A stretch of DNA of 64,000 nt. It comes from Pseudacidovorax sp. RU35E (GTDB taxonomy: Bacteria > Pseudomonadota > Gammaproteobacteria > Burkholderiales > Burkholderiaceae_C). The position numbers were made by a program, and so were the translations under genes. The stretch is taken from the NCBI RefSeq assembly GCF_900156165.1, contig NZ_FTMY01000002.1:310001-374000 (forward strand). The letters run 5' to 3'. Under the pieces are notes generated by a model. It was not told the origin of the DNA. It searched no databases and saw only the letters and a list, made by a program, of their open reading frames with translations. Shown one piece after another: positions 1 to 9,748 of the stretch (positions are counted from its first letter, which is position 1; each line of letters starts with the position of its first letter).

Positions 1-60
1 TTTGAATGCACGCTTCTCGACGCTCTTGAGGAAGTCTGAGAGTTCTTGTTCGGTGGCCAA
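1..60 (-). CDS. RNA polymerase sigma factor, N-terminal fragment (partial)
   Basis: Only the first 20 codons lie in the window; the gene runs off the left edge. Reading leftward from a TTG at 60-58 gives (M)ATEQELSDFLKSVEKRAFK. This resembles the start of an ECF/RpoE-type sigma factor that commonly sits divergently beside ilvB in Comamonadaceae (recalled from family knowledge, not searched). The reading frame stays open upstream to a GTG at 129-127, so the exact start is uncertain. TTG is preferred because the family usually begins with MA-x-EQEL. Its function as a sigma factor is inferred only from this short stretch. Confidence 0.6.
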   Translation of the reverse strand, partial: MATEQELSDFLKSVEKRAFK

Positions 61-171
61 GCGCGGGTTGCCGTAGGGCGCGAGAGGTGGAGCGACTGCA
101 GGGTGCCGGCAGGAGGCTGTGACAAACACACGCCGGCAGACGATTTGATTATTGCATCGGCCAGTTGGATG

Positions 172-200
172 CTGGCTTTCGTCCTACGCGGTGTCATAAT
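172..200 (+). promoter_or_regulatory. Candidate promoter for ilvB
   Basis: A CATAAT box at 195-200 is the best -10 match in the 292-base gap between the divergent sigma-factor gene and ilvB. A weak -35 (CTGGCT, 172-177) lies 17 bases upstream. This would give ilvB a leader of about 145 nt. The rest of the gap shows no leader peptide rich in Ile, Leu or Val codons and no clear terminator, so attenuation is not supported here. Confidence 0.35.
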
Positions 201-352
201 CCGCGATTCGCAATCAAAAGGCAAACGGGTCAAAGTCCGGCGGTTCACCTGTCCGCCCATGGTTTTGGCCTCAAGTCCTGACGCGGCCCCACAAGGGCTG
301 GCAAGGGGCACCCAAGGTTTTTCGTTCCCGAAAACTCGGAAGGTTCATCAAA

Positions 353-2119
353 ATGGAAATCTCCAAGGCTGAGAGCGCCGCCGTCGCGGCTGGCCAACCT
401 CAAGAACTCATGGGCTCTGAAGTGCTGATCAAGGCACTGCAGGCCGAAGGCGTGAAGTACATCTGGGGCTATCCCGGTGGCGCCGTTCTTTACATCTACG
501 ACGCGCTCTACAAGCAGGACACCATTCAGCACGTGCTGGTGCGTCACGAGCAGGCCGCCGTGCATGCCGCTGACGGCTATGCCCGCGCCACTGGTGACGT
601 GGGCGTCGCGCTGGTCACGTCCGGCCCCGGCCTGACGAATGCCGTCACCGGCATTGCCACGGCGTACATGGATTCGATCCCCATGGTGATCGTCGCTGGC
701 CAAGTGCCGACGGCCGCCATCGGCCTGGACGCCTTCCAGGAATGCGACACCGTCGGCATCACCCGGCCGATCGTGAAGCACAACTTCCTGGTCAAGGATC
801 CCAAGGATCTGGCAGCGACCATGAAGAAGGCCTTCCACATCGCGCGCAGCGGCCGCCCCGGCCCGGTGGTGGTGGACGTGCCCAAGGACGTGTCCTTCAA
901 GAAGGTCGCCTACCACGGCTACCCGGACAAGATTGAGATGCGCTCGTACAACCCCGTGCGCAAGGGTCACGGCGGTCAGATCCGCAAGGCGCTGCAACTG
1001 CTGCTGACGGCGAAGCGCCCTTACATCTACACCGGCGGCGGTGTGCTGCTGGGCAATGCCACCAACGAACTGCGTACGCTGGTGGACATGCTGGGCTATC
1101 CGGTCACCAACACGCTGATGGGCCTGGGCGCCTATCCGGCGAGCGACCGCAAGTTCCTGGGCATGCTTGGCATGCACGGCACCATCGAAGCCAACAACGC
1201 GATGCAGAACTGCGACGTGCTGCTGGCCGTCGGAGCGCGCTTCGACGACCGCGTGATCGGCAACCCCAAGCACTTCGCGCAGAACGAACGCAAGATCATC
1301 CACATCGACATCGACCCGTCCAGCATCTCCAAGCGGGTGAAGGTGGATGTGCCGATCGTCGGCGACGTCAAGGACGTGCTGACCGAGCTGATTTCGATGA
1401 TCCGCGAGAGCGGCACCAAGCCCGACGGCGGTGCGTTGGCGGATTGGTGGAAGACGATCGAGACCTGGCGCAGCCGCGACTGCCTGAAGTACGACCGCGA
1501 CAACAAGGATGTAATCAAGCCCCAGTACGTCGTCGAGACGCTGTGGAACATGACCAAGGACGTCGAGGCCTATGTGTGCTCCGACGTCGGCCAGCATCAG
1601 ATGTGGGCCGCGCAGTACTACCGTTTCGACGAGCCGCGCCGCTGGATCAATTCCGGCGGCCTGGGCACGATGGGCGTGGGCATTCCCTACGCCATGGGCA
1701 TCAAGCTGGCCAAGCCGGAGGCGGAGGTCTTCACCATCACCGGTGAAGGCTCGGTGCAGATGTGCATCCAGGAGCTGTCGACCTGCCTGCAGTACAACAC
1801 GCCGATCAAGATCTGCTCGCTGAACAACCGCTACCTGGGCATGGTGCGCCAGTGGCAGGAGATCGAATACTCCGGCCGCTACAGCCACAGCTACATGGAC
1901 GCGCTGCCCAACTTCGTGAAGCTCGCCGAGGCCTACGGCCACGTCGGCATGCTGATCGAGCGGCCGCAGGACGTCGAACCCGCGCTGCGTGAGGCCCGCA
2001 AGCTCAAGGACCGCACCGTGTTCATGGACTTCCGCACCGACCCCACCGAGAACGTGTTCCCGATGGTGCAGGCCGGCAAGGGCATCACCGAGATGCTGCT
2101 GGGCAGCGAAGACCTTTGA
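353..2119 (+). CDS. ilvB: Acetolactate synthase, large (catalytic) subunit
   Basis: Thiamin-diphosphate enzyme that condenses two pyruvates to acetolactate, or pyruvate with 2-ketobutyrate to acetohydroxybutyrate, the first common step of valine, leucine and isoleucine synthesis. The 588 residues match the usual length. E66 in RHEQAAVHAADGYAR is the ThDP-activating glutamate. The FAD/central domain and the C-terminal ThDP domain follow. The metal-binding motif reads GEGSVQM (464-470) with NN at 491-492, so the usual GDG aspartate is glutamate; this appears lineage-typical and is probably functional. The start at 353 follows a GGAAGG ribosome site (338-343). ilvN lies 127 bases downstream and ilvC follows, indicating an ilvBNC operon. 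Confidence 0.96.
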   Translation: MEISKAESAAVAAGQPQELMGSEVLIKALQAEGVKYIWGYPGGAVLYIYDALYKQDTIQHVLVRHEQAAVHAADGYARATGDVGVALVTSGPGLTNAVTGIATAYMDSIPMVIVAGQVPTAAIGLDAFQECDTVGITRPIVKHNFLVKDPKDLAATMKKAFHIARSGRPGPVVVDVPKDVSFKKVAYHGYPDKIEMRSYNPVRKGHGGQIRKALQLLLTAKRPYIYTGGGVLLGNATNELRTLVDMLGYPVTNTLMGLGAYPASDRKFLGMLGMHGTIEANNAMQNCDVLLAVGARFDDRVIGNPKHFAQNERKIIHIDIDPSSISKRVKVDVPIVGDVKDVLTELISMIRESGTKPDGGALADWWKTIETWRSRDCLKYDRDNKDVIKPQYVVETLWNMTKDVEAYVCSDVGQHQMWAAQYYRFDEPRRWINSGGLGTMGVGIPYAMGIKLAKPEAEVFTITGEGSVQMCIQELSTCLQYNTPIKICSLNNRYLGMVRQWQEIEYSGRYSHSYMDALPNFVKLAEAYGHVGMLIERPQDVEPALREARKLKDRTVFMDFRTDPTENVFPMVQAGKGITEMLLGSEDL

Positions 2120-2246
2120 CGTACCGGGCGTCGCCGGCGTGTCCGGTCGGGCGCCTTCTTCCCCTTTCTTTCAGACGAATCTATTGCCCGCCAAGCCTGC
2201 GCATTACCGTGTGCAGGGGAGGGCGGCGAAAAGAGGAATCGACATC

Positions 2247-2738
2247 ATGAAGCACATCATTGCCGTGCTGCTCGAGAACGAGCCCGGCGCACTCTCCCGC
2301 GTGGTTGGGCTGTTCTCGGCCCGCGGCTACAACATCGAGTCGCTGACGGTGGCCCCCACCGAAGACCCGAGCCTGTCGCGCATGACCATCCAGACCCAGG
2401 GTTCGGACGACGTGATCGAGCAGATCACCAAGCACCTCAACCGCCTCATCGAGGTGGTCAAGGTGGTCGACCTGACCGAAGGTGCCTACACCGAGCGCGA
2501 GCTCATGATGGTGAAGGTGCGCGCCGTGGGCAAGGAGCGCGAGGAGATGAAGCGCATGGCCGACATCTTCCGCGGCCGCATCATCGACGTGACCGACAAG
2601 AGCTACACCATCGAGCTCACGGGCGACCACGGCAAGAACGACGCCTTCCTCGACGCCATCGACCGCAGTGCCATCCTTGAGACGGTGCGAACGGGTCCGA
2701 GCGGCATCGGCCGCGGCGAGCGCATCCTGCGCGTGTGA
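2247..2738 (+). CDS. ilvN: Acetolactate synthase, small (regulatory) subunit
   Basis: Regulatory partner of IlvB that confers valine feedback inhibition and raises activity. The 163 residues begin MKHIIAVLLENEPGALSRVV, the typical ACT-domain start with the ENEPGALSRV effector-binding loop. A second ACT-like half follows. The frame is open further upstream (to 1989, overlapping the end of ilvB), but ATG 2247 is chosen because it starts exactly at the conserved N-terminus and is preceded by AAGAGGA. The gene is often named ilvH in E. coli-style annotation. A repeat element fills the 151-base gap to ilvC. Confidence 0.95.
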   Translation: MKHIIAVLLENEPGALSRVVGLFSARGYNIESLTVAPTEDPSLSRMTIQTQGSDDVIEQITKHLNRLIEVVKVVDLTEGAYTERELMMVKVRAVGKEREEMKRMADIFRGRIIDVTDKSYTIELTGDHGKNDAFLDAIDRSAILETVRTGPSGIGRGERILRV

Positions 2739-2761
2739 CGACATCGGGGCTCGGTCCTTGT

Positions 2762-3906
<1,145 letters not shown>

Positions 3907-3938
3907 TCGGGCCTTGGCGGGTCATCTCCGCCAGGCGC

Positions 3939-3970
3939 AAAGGCCACCGCGTGCGGTGGCCTTTTTCTTT
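3939..3970 (+). terminator. Rho-independent terminator after ilvC
   Basis: AAAGGCCACCGC, two loop bases (GT), then GCGGTGGCCTTTTT followed by CTTT. The stem is 12 bp with a T-rich tail, 32 bases after the ilvC stop. It separates the ilv operon from pssA. Confidence 0.9.
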
Positions 3971-4087
3971 GTCGTCACCCTCGATGGCGTGTGCACCGAT
4001 GTCCTTCGGCAGCCTCGGTACTGCACAGGACGCGACAACGTCATTGACTACACTGCCAAGTTTCCCGGCAGGCCGGAGGCCGAACTC

Positions 4088-4912
4088 ATGCACGACCATT
4101 CCCCCTTGAACGACGCGCCGATCCGCAAGCGCCGCAAGGGCATCTACGTACTGCCCAACCTGGTCACGCTGGCGGCGCTGTTCGGTGGCTTCTATGCCAT
4201 CGTCATGGCCATGAACGGCCGCTTCGACCTGGCCACGGTGGGCGTGTTCTGCGCCATGGTGCTCGACAGCCTGGATGGCCGTGTGGCACGCATGACGCAC
4301 ACCCAGAGCGCCTTCGGCGAGCAGATGGACTCGCTGGCGGACATGGTGTCCTTCGGCGCGGCGCCGGCGCTCATCGCCTACGAATGGTCGCTCAAGGGAC
4401 TGGGCCGCTGGGGCTGGATCGCTGCCTTCGTGTACTGCGCCTGCGCGGCGCTGCGGCTGGCGCGCTTCAACGTCAACACGGGTGTGGTCGACAAGCGCTG
4501 GTTCCAGGGTCTGCCTTCGCCTGCAGCGGCAGCGCTGGTGGCGGGCTTCATCTGGCTGATGACCGACTGGGGTCGGCGCGGCGCCGACGTCTGGTACCTG
4601 AGCTGGACGCAGATCACCTGGATCACCTTCTTCTTCACGCTGTACGCGGGACTGTCGATGGTGACCAATGCGCCGTTCTACAGCTTCAAGGACATGCAGA
4701 TCCGCAAGAGCGTGCCCTTCGCCACGCTGGTGCTGATTGCGCTGGGCATCGCGGTGATCAACATCCATCCGCCCACCGTGCTGTTCTGCCTTTTCGTGCT
4801 CTATGGCCTGAGTGGCTACGCGATCTATGCATGGCGCAAGACCAAGGGCCGACCGGTAAGCCTGATCAGCATTTCCACCGATGAGCCAGACGAGCGCGGC
4901 TTGCACGAATGA
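4088..4912 (+). CDS. pssA: CDP-diacylglycerol--serine O-phosphatidyltransferase
   Basis: Membrane enzyme that makes phosphatidylserine from CDP-diacylglycerol and serine, the precursor of phosphatidylethanolamine. The 274 residues carry the CDP-alcohol phosphotransferase signature DG-x2-AR-x8-G-x3-D-x3-D in DSLDGRVARMTH followed by FGEQMDSLADMVSFG. About seven or eight hydrophobic segments are visible, and the charged N-terminus RKRRKGIYVLPN is typical of the Bacillus-type enzyme. The frame is open back to 3914, but those codons cross the ilvC terminator. ATG 4088 matches the usual start of the family. A promoter for leuA overlaps its last codons. Confidence 0.93.
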   Translation: MHDHSPLNDAPIRKRRKGIYVLPNLVTLAALFGGFYAIVMAMNGRFDLATVGVFCAMVLDSLDGRVARMTHTQSAFGEQMDSLADMVSFGAAPALIAYEWSLKGLGRWGWIAAFVYCACAALRLARFNVNTGVVDKRWFQGLPSPAAAALVAGFIWLMTDWGRRGADVWYLSWTQITWITFFFTLYAGLSMVTNAPFYSFKDMQIRKSVPFATLVLIALGIAVINIHPPTVLFCLFVLYGLSGYAIYAWRKTKGRPVSLISISTDEPDERGLHE

Positions 4913-4930
4913 TCAAGCCCTGTGTTAGAG
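4901..4930 (+). promoter_or_regulatory. Candidate sigma-70 promoter of the leuA leader
   Basis: TTGCAC (4901-4906) and a -10-like GTTAGA/TTAGAG (4924-4930) are 17-18 bases apart and overlap the 3' end of pssA. Transcription would start near 4937, only a few bases before the leader-peptide ATG at 4942. That would make the leader nearly leaderless. Confidence 0.5.
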
Positions 4931-4941
4931 TCGCAACCCTC

Positions 4942-4998
4942 ATGAACGTTTTTGCCCTGGCGCTACTACTGGTCTCCCCCGACGGGCGGAGAAGGTAA
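4942..4998 (+). CDS. leuA leader peptide (18 aa, leucine-rich)
   Basis: ATG at 4942 encodes [18 protein letters not shown] and stops at TAA 4996-4998. Four of the 18 codons are leucine, three of them adjacent (CTA CTA CTG at 4960-4968), including the rare CTA codon in a GC-rich genome. A hairpin followed by a short T run begins 26 bases after the stop, and leuA starts 104 bases after it. This is the layout of a ribosome-mediated attenuator: scarce leucyl-tRNA would stall translation at the leucine run and free leuA expression. No obvious ribosome-binding site precedes the ATG. The function is inferred from arrangement and known leu operon attenuation. Confidence 0.72.
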   Translation: MNVFALALLLVSPDGRRR

Positions 4999-5024
4999 AG
5001 GCGCACGCGCAAAACACCCTCGAC

Positions 5025-5056
5025 ACGGCCCGTTTGCACCAGCAACGGGCCGTTTG
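5025..5056 (+). terminator. Attenuator hairpin upstream of leuA
   Basis: ACGGCCCGTT (5025-5034) pairs with AACGGGCCGT (5044-5053) across a nine-base loop, a perfect 10-bp stem followed by TTGT. It lies between the leucine-rich leader peptide and leuA, so it is the likely conditional terminator. The T tract is short, so termination may be partial. Confidence 0.65.
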
Positions 5057-5102
5057 TCTATGGGGTTGCTGGTCCGTTCCAACCTCTTGCAGAGAAATCG
5101 AC

Positions 5103-6815
5103 ATGCTTCAGCAGCCTCACACCAAGTACCGCGCCTTCGAACCGATCGGCCTCAAGGACCGCACCTGGCCCGACGCCGTCATCACCCGTGCGCCGATCTG
5201 GCTGTCGACCGACTTGCGCGACGGCAATCAGGCCTTGGTCGAACCGATGGACCTCGAGCGCAAGATGCGCATGTTCGAGACGCTCGTGGCCATCGGCTTC
5301 AAGGAGATCGAGGTTGGCTTTCCCTCGGCCTCGCAGACCGAGTTCGACTTCGTGCGCAAGCTGATCGAGGAAGACCGCATTCCCGACGACGTGACGATCC
5401 AGGTGTTGACGCAGGCGCGCGAGCACCTGATCGAGCGCACCTTCGAGTCGCTGCAGGGCGCCCCGCGGGCCATCGTGCATCTCTACAACGCCGTGGCGCC
5501 GGTCATGCGCCGCGTGGTGCTGGGGCTCGACGAATACGGCATCGTCGAACTCGCCGTGACCCATGCGCGGATGTTCAAGGACCAGGCCGCGCGCCAGCCC
5601 GCCACCCAGTGGACTTTCCAGTATTCGCCCGAGATGTTCTCGGGCACCGACCTGGCCTTCTCCAAGCGTGTGGTCGATGCGGTGACCGCGGTCTGGGCAC
5701 CGACGCCCGAGCACAAGTGCATCGTCAACCTGCCGTCGACCGTCGAGCATTCCACGCCCAACATCTTCGCGGACATGATCGAGTGGATGCATCGCAACCT
5801 CGAGCGGCGTGATGCCATCGTGCTCTGCGCACACCCGCATAACGACCGCGGCACCGGCACGGCCGCCGCCGAGTTCGCCGTGATGGCTGGTGCCGACCGT
5901 CTGGAGGGATGCCTCTTCGGCAATGGCGAGCGCACCGGCAACCTCGACATCGTGAACGTCGCGCTCAACCTCTACACGCAAGGCGTGCCACCGGGCCTCG
6001 ACTTCTCGCACATCGACGACATCCGCGCCACGGTCGAGCACTGCAACCAGATCCCCGTGCACCCGCGCCACCCTTACGTGGGAGACCTGGTCTACACCTC
6101 CTTCTCGGGCTCGCACCAGGATGCGATCAAGAAGGCCTTCGCGGCCCGCAAGGACGGCGACATCTGGGACATCCCCTACCTCCCCATCGACCCGAAGGAC
6201 GTGGGCCGCAGCTATGAGGCTGTGATCCGCGTGAACAGCCAGTCGGGCAAGGGCGGCATCTCGTACCTGCTCGAGAGCGAATACGGCCTCGAGTTGCCGC
6301 GCCGCCTGCAGATCGAATTCAGCCAGGTGGTGCAACAGGTGATGGACGTGGAAGGCAAGGAGCTGGGCGCGGCCGACCTTTGGAGCATCTTCCGCCGCGA
6401 GTACCGCATGGACAACGCTCAGGGGCTGCGCCAGCGCGTGCAGTCCGTGGAAGGCGAGGGCGATCAGGCGCTCACCGTGCTGCGCGGCGAACTCATGTGG
6501 GCCGGTGAGTCAGTGGCGATCGAAGGTCGGGGCAACGGACCCATCGATGCCTTCAGCCGGGCGGTGGCTGAGGCCGTCGGCCAGCCGATCCGCGTGATGG
6601 ACTACCACCAGCATGCCATCGGCGCCGGCGCCGACGCGCGCTCGGTTGCCTATGTGGAAATGCGCATGGGCGACTCGCGCACGGTGTTCGGCGTCGGCAT
6701 CGATGCCGACACCACGGCCGCCGCGCTCAAGGCCATCGTCTCGGGCATGCAGCGTGTCGGAAACACGGGGATGCAGCAGGCACAATCGCCGGTTGCCGCC
6801 GAGACGACGGCCTGA
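5103..6815 (+). CDS. leuA: 2-isopropylmalate synthase, long (yeast-like) subfamily
   Basis: Condenses acetyl-CoA with 2-ketoisovalerate, the committed step of leucine synthesis. The 570-residue length and N-terminal segment [16 protein letters not shown] mark the long LeuA subfamily (TIGR00970 type). The TIM-barrel catalytic start [17 protein letters not shown] and the metal-binding [16 protein letters not shown] are present. A C-terminal LeuA dimer/regulatory domain (about 430-560) provides leucine feedback. The frame is open to 5034, inside the attenuator hairpin. ATG 5103 is preferred because it begins the conserved [13 protein letters not shown] second, shorter synthase starts 27 bases downstream. 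Confidence 0.94.
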   Translation: MLQQPHTKYRAFEPIGLKDRTWPDAVITRAPIWLSTDLRDGNQALVEPMDLERKMRMFETLVAIGFKEIEVGFPSASQTEFDFVRKLIEEDRIPDDVTIQVLTQAREHLIERTFESLQGAPRAIVHLYNAVAPVMRRVVLGLDEYGIVELAVTHARMFKDQAARQPATQWTFQYSPEMFSGTDLAFSKRVVDAVTAVWAPTPEHKCIVNLPSTVEHSTPNIFADMIEWMHRNLERRDAIVLCAHPHNDRGTGTAAAEFAVMAGADRLEGCLFGNGERTGNLDIVNVALNLYTQGVPPGLDFSHIDDIRATVEHCNQIPVHPRHPYVGDLVYTSFSGSHQDAIKKAFAARKDGDIWDIPYLPIDPKDVGRSYEAVIRVNSQSGKGGISYLLESEYGLELPRRLQIEFSQVVQQVMDVEGKELGAADLWSIFRREYRMDNAQGLRQRVQSVEGEGDQALTVLRGELMWAGESVAIEGRGNGPIDAFSRAVAEAVGQPIRVMDYHQHAIGAGADARSVAYVEMRMGDSRTVFGVGIDADTTAAALKAIVSGMQRVGNTGMQQAQSPVAAETTA

Positions 6816-6842
6816 AAGCGCAACGCCCACAAGGAGCCCACG

Positions 6843-8381
6843 ATGACCGACCAGCTGATCATTTTCGACACCACCTTGCGCGACGGCGAGCAGTCGCCCG
6901 GCGCCTCGATGACGCGTGACGAGAAGCTGCGGATCGCGCGGCAGCTGGAGCGGCTCAAGGTCGACGTGATCGAGGCCGGGTTCCCGGCCAGTTCCAACGG
7001 CGACTTCGAGGCGGTGCAGGCGATCGCCAACGCGATCAAGGACTCGACCGTCTGCGGCCTGTCGCGTGCCAACGACCGCGACATCTCGCGGGCCGCGGAC
7101 GCGCTGGCCGGCGCGGCCCGCGCCCGCATCCACACCTTCATCGCGACGTCGCCGCTGCACATGGAGAAGAAGCTGCGGATGACGCCAGAACAGGTCCTGG
7201 AGCAGGCCAAGCTGGCCGTGCGCTTCGCTCGCAACAAGGTGGCTGATGTGGAATTCAGCCCTGAGGACGGCTATCGCAGTGACGTGGATTTCCTGTGCCG
7301 CGTGCTGGAGACAGTCATTGCGGAAGGCGCGACCACGATCAATGTGCCCGACACCGTGGGATATGCAGTGCCCGAGTTGTACGGCAACTTCATCAGGACG
7401 CTGCGTGAGCGCGTTCCCAACAGTGACAAGGCGATCTGGTCCGTCCATTGCCACAACGACCTGGGCATGGCCGTGGCCAACTCGCTGGCCGGCGTCAAGA
7501 TCGGCGGCGCCCGGCAGGTGGAATGCACCATCAACGGCCTGGGTGAGCGCGCCGGCAACTGCTCGCTCGAAGAGATCGTGATGGCCGTGAAGACGCGCAA
7601 GGACTATTTCGGCCTCCAGCTCAACATCGACACCCAGCACATCGTGGCGGCCAGCCGCATGGTGAGCCAGACCACCGGTTTCGTGGTGCAGCCCAACAAG
7701 GCCGTCGTCGGTGCCAATGCCTTCGCCCATGCGTCCGGCATTCACCAGGACGGCGTGCTCAAGGCACGCGACACCTACGAGATCATGCGAGCCGAAGACG
7801 TGGGCTGGACCGCCAACAAGATCGTGCTCGGCAAGCTCAGTGGCCGCAATGCCTTCAAGCAGCGTCTTCAGGATCTGGGTGTGTCGATGGACAGCGAAGC
7901 CGACCTCAACGCGGCTTTCCTGCGCTTCAAGGAACTGGCGGACCGCAAGGCCGAAATTTTCGACGAAGACATCCTGGCCCTTGTCAGCGCGGAGCAGCAG
8001 TCGAACGTTGACGAGCAGTTCAGCTTTGTTTCGCTCTCCCAGCACAGCGAGACCGGTGAGCAGCCTCATGCACGCGTCGTCTTTGTCGACCATGGCAAGG
8101 AAGTGGTGGGCGAGTCCGGTGGCAATGGCCCGGTTGATGCTTCGCTCAAGGCCATCGAGTCGCATGTGAAGAGCGGCGCCGAAATGGTGCTGTATTCGGT
8201 CAATGCCATCAGCGGCTCGACCGAAAGCCAGGGCGAAGTGACGGTGCGGCTGCAGAATGCGGGGCGCGTGGTCAACGGAGTGGGCGCCGATCCCGACATC
8301 GTCGTGGCCTCCGCCAAGGCCTATCTGAGTGCCCTGAACAAGCTGCACAGCCAGACTGAGCGCGTGGCCGCGCAAGGCTAG
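6843..8381 (+). CDS. leuA: 2-isopropylmalate synthase, LeuA type 1
   Basis: A second isopropylmalate synthase of 512 residues in the E. coli-like subfamily. It begins [20 protein letters not shown] with the DTTLRDGEQ active-site motif, has [15 protein letters not shown] for metal binding and a complete C-terminal regulatory domain. It shares chemistry but little sequence with the long-form gene just upstream, so this is not a recent tandem duplication. Start ATG 6843 follows AAGGAGCCCACG. The two genes are probably co-transcribed behind the leucine attenuator. A citramalate synthase or homocitrate synthase role is possible, but the GEQ-SPG signature and domain layout favour LeuA. Confidence 0.9.
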   Translation: MTDQLIIFDTTLRDGEQSPGASMTRDEKLRIARQLERLKVDVIEAGFPASSNGDFEAVQAIANAIKDSTVCGLSRANDRDISRAADALAGAARARIHTFIATSPLHMEKKLRMTPEQVLEQAKLAVRFARNKVADVEFSPEDGYRSDVDFLCRVLETVIAEGATTINVPDTVGYAVPELYGNFIRTLRERVPNSDKAIWSVHCHNDLGMAVANSLAGVKIGGARQVECTINGLGERAGNCSLEEIVMAVKTRKDYFGLQLNIDTQHIVAASRMVSQTTGFVVQPNKAVVGANAFAHASGIHQDGVLKARDTYEIMRAEDVGWTANKIVLGKLSGRNAFKQRLQDLGVSMDSEADLNAAFLRFKELADRKAEIFDEDILALVSAEQQSNVDEQFSFVSLSQHSETGEQPHARVVFVDHGKEVVGESGGNGPVDASLKAIESHVKSGAEMVLYSVNAISGSTESQGEVTVRLQNAGRVVNGVGADPDIVVASAKAYLSALNKLHSQTERVAAQG

Positions 8382-8413
8382 TTTCGGGCGTTTTCCTGCT
8401 TGCTTGAAGAAGG

Positions 8414-8445
8414 AGGCGCAAGTCACTGATTTGCGTCTCTTTTTT
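8414..8445 (+). terminator. Rho-independent terminator after the leuA pair
   Basis: AGGCGCAAGT (8414-8423) and ATTTGCGTCT (8429-8438) pair with two G-U wobbles across CACTG, followed by CTTTTTT. It closes the leucine genes 33 bases after the stop codon. Confidence 0.85.
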
Positions 8446-8497
8446 GTATTCGATAGACTGCGGCACCTTGTCGATTTCCAAGCCGCTGGAGTAGTTG

Positions 8498-9646
8498 ATG
8501 GCCGAAGCCCCCGCGCAGCCTGTTTTGTCCCGAATTTCCTCACAGCGGTATCTGCCCGCCCTGCGCCTTCTGGCCGTGGCGCTCTGTGCAGCATCCTTTT
8601 TCACGCCCGCCGCGCATGCCAACGGCAAGAAGCAGCAGGCAGCAGCCAAGAAGCCGGCCGCGGTCAGCAAAGTGGCGGCCAAGCCTGCGAAGGCGTCCAA
8701 GGCGCGCACCGAAGAGCGCGTCGTGCGCGGCGGCCGCAACGTCATTGCCACGGTGCGAAAGAGCGGCGGCAAGACGGTGGTCGCTGTGCAGCGCCGCTCG
8801 GTGGTGCGCGTCGCCGAGCCGCCTCGCCAGTCCTTCGGGCAGCTTGCAGGTCTGCACCATTCGCAGGACCCCCTGGACCTCAAGTCCAGCGTGGCACTGG
8901 TGATGGATCAGGACACCCGTGAAGTGCTGCTGAGCAAGAACGACCACGCCGTGCTGCCCATCGCGTCGATCACCAAGCTCATGACGGGCCTGTTGATCAG
9001 CGAAGCCAAGCTGCCGATGGACGAGCCGATCACCATCACCCAGGACGACGTCGACACCGAGAAGTTCAGCCGCTCCCGTCTGGCCGTTGGCACCACGCTG
9101 CCGCGCGGCGAATTGCTGCACCTGGCTTTGATGTCCAGCGAGAACCGTGCAGCCCATGCGCTTGGTCGGACCTACCCCGGCGGCCTGGCCACGTTCGTGA
9201 GTGTCATGAATGCCAAGGCGCGGATGCTCGGCATGAAGGACACCCGCTACGTCGAGCCGACCGGCTTGTCGAGCAGCAACCAGTCGACGGCACAGGATCT
9301 GGCTCTGCTGGTCGCCGTAGCCTCCCAGGATTCGCTGGTGCGCAGCCTGACGACCTCGCCAGAGTACCAGGTCGAGATCGGCAACCGGACGCTTCAGTTC
9401 AACACCACCAACCGGCTGGTGCGCAGCCCCGACTGGGACATCGGTCTGCAGAAGACGGGTTACATCTCCGAGGCGGGTCAATGCCTCGTGATGCAGGCGC
9501 GTGTCGCCGGTCGCAAGCTGATCATGGTGTTCCTCGATTCGGCTGGCAAATTCAGCCGGATCGCCGATGCCGAGCGCGTGCGTCGGTGGGTCGAGACGAA
9601 CCGCTTTGCGCCGGTGCACACGGCCAGCAGCCAGATCTCGGGATAA
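8498..9646 (+). CDS. pbpG: D-alanyl-D-alanine endopeptidase (PBP7-like)
   Basis: Periplasmic penicillin-binding protein of the S11 peptidase family that cleaves peptidoglycan cross-links. The 382 residues start with a signal peptide (hydrophobic 21-38, likely cleavage after AHA at about 41), then a lysine/alanine-rich basic linker to about 110. The catalytic domain has all three motifs: S157-I-T-K160, S214-E-N216 and K319-T-G321. ATG 8498 is chosen; a TTG one codon earlier (8495) is also possible. The basic linker is longer than in E. coli PbpG and may bind peptidoglycan or anionic polymers. It is transcribed alone, between two hairpin terminators. Confidence 0.92.
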   Translation: MAEAPAQPVLSRISSQRYLPALRLLAVALCAASFFTPAAHANGKKQQAAAKKPAAVSKVAAKPAKASKARTEERVVRGGRNVIATVRKSGGKTVVAVQRRSVVRVAEPPRQSFGQLAGLHHSQDPLDLKSSVALVMDQDTREVLLSKNDHAVLPIASITKLMTGLLISEAKLPMDEPITITQDDVDTEKFSRSRLAVGTTLPRGELLHLALMSSENRAAHALGRTYPGGLATFVSVMNAKARMLGMKDTRYVEPTGLSSSNQSTAQDLALLVAVASQDSLVRSLTTSPEYQVEIGNRTLQFNTTNRLVRSPDWDIGLQKTGYISEAGQCLVMQARVAGRKLIMVFLDSAGKFSRIADAERVRRWVETNRFAPVHTASSQISG

Positions 9647-9675
9647 GCCGGCGCGGCACCCGTGCCGACCAGACG

Positions 9676-9697
9676 AAAGGGCCCTTCGGGGCCCTTT
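9676..9697. terminator. Hairpin terminator between convergent genes
   Basis: AAAGGGCCC, a TTCG tetraloop, then GGGCCCTTT: a perfect 9-bp stem between the pbpG stop (9646) and the stop of the minus-strand IclR gene (9749). A-rich and T-rich ends on both sides make it suitable as a bidirectional terminator. Confidence 0.85.
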
Positions 9698-9748
9698 ACG
9701 CTTTGCGTCCGCGACGCGGTCGCTTGAACAGCGCTCTGTGGCGGAAGG

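Noticed and set aside
46-372. 108-codon open frame upstream of ilvB
   Set aside because: It runs through the divergent promoter region and into the ilvB start, its composition is not protein-like and the real ilvB start has a clear ribosome site.
245-1942. 565-codon minus-strand frame opposite ilvB
   Set aside because: Antisense shadow of ilvB; no motifs and it spans the ilvB promoter region.
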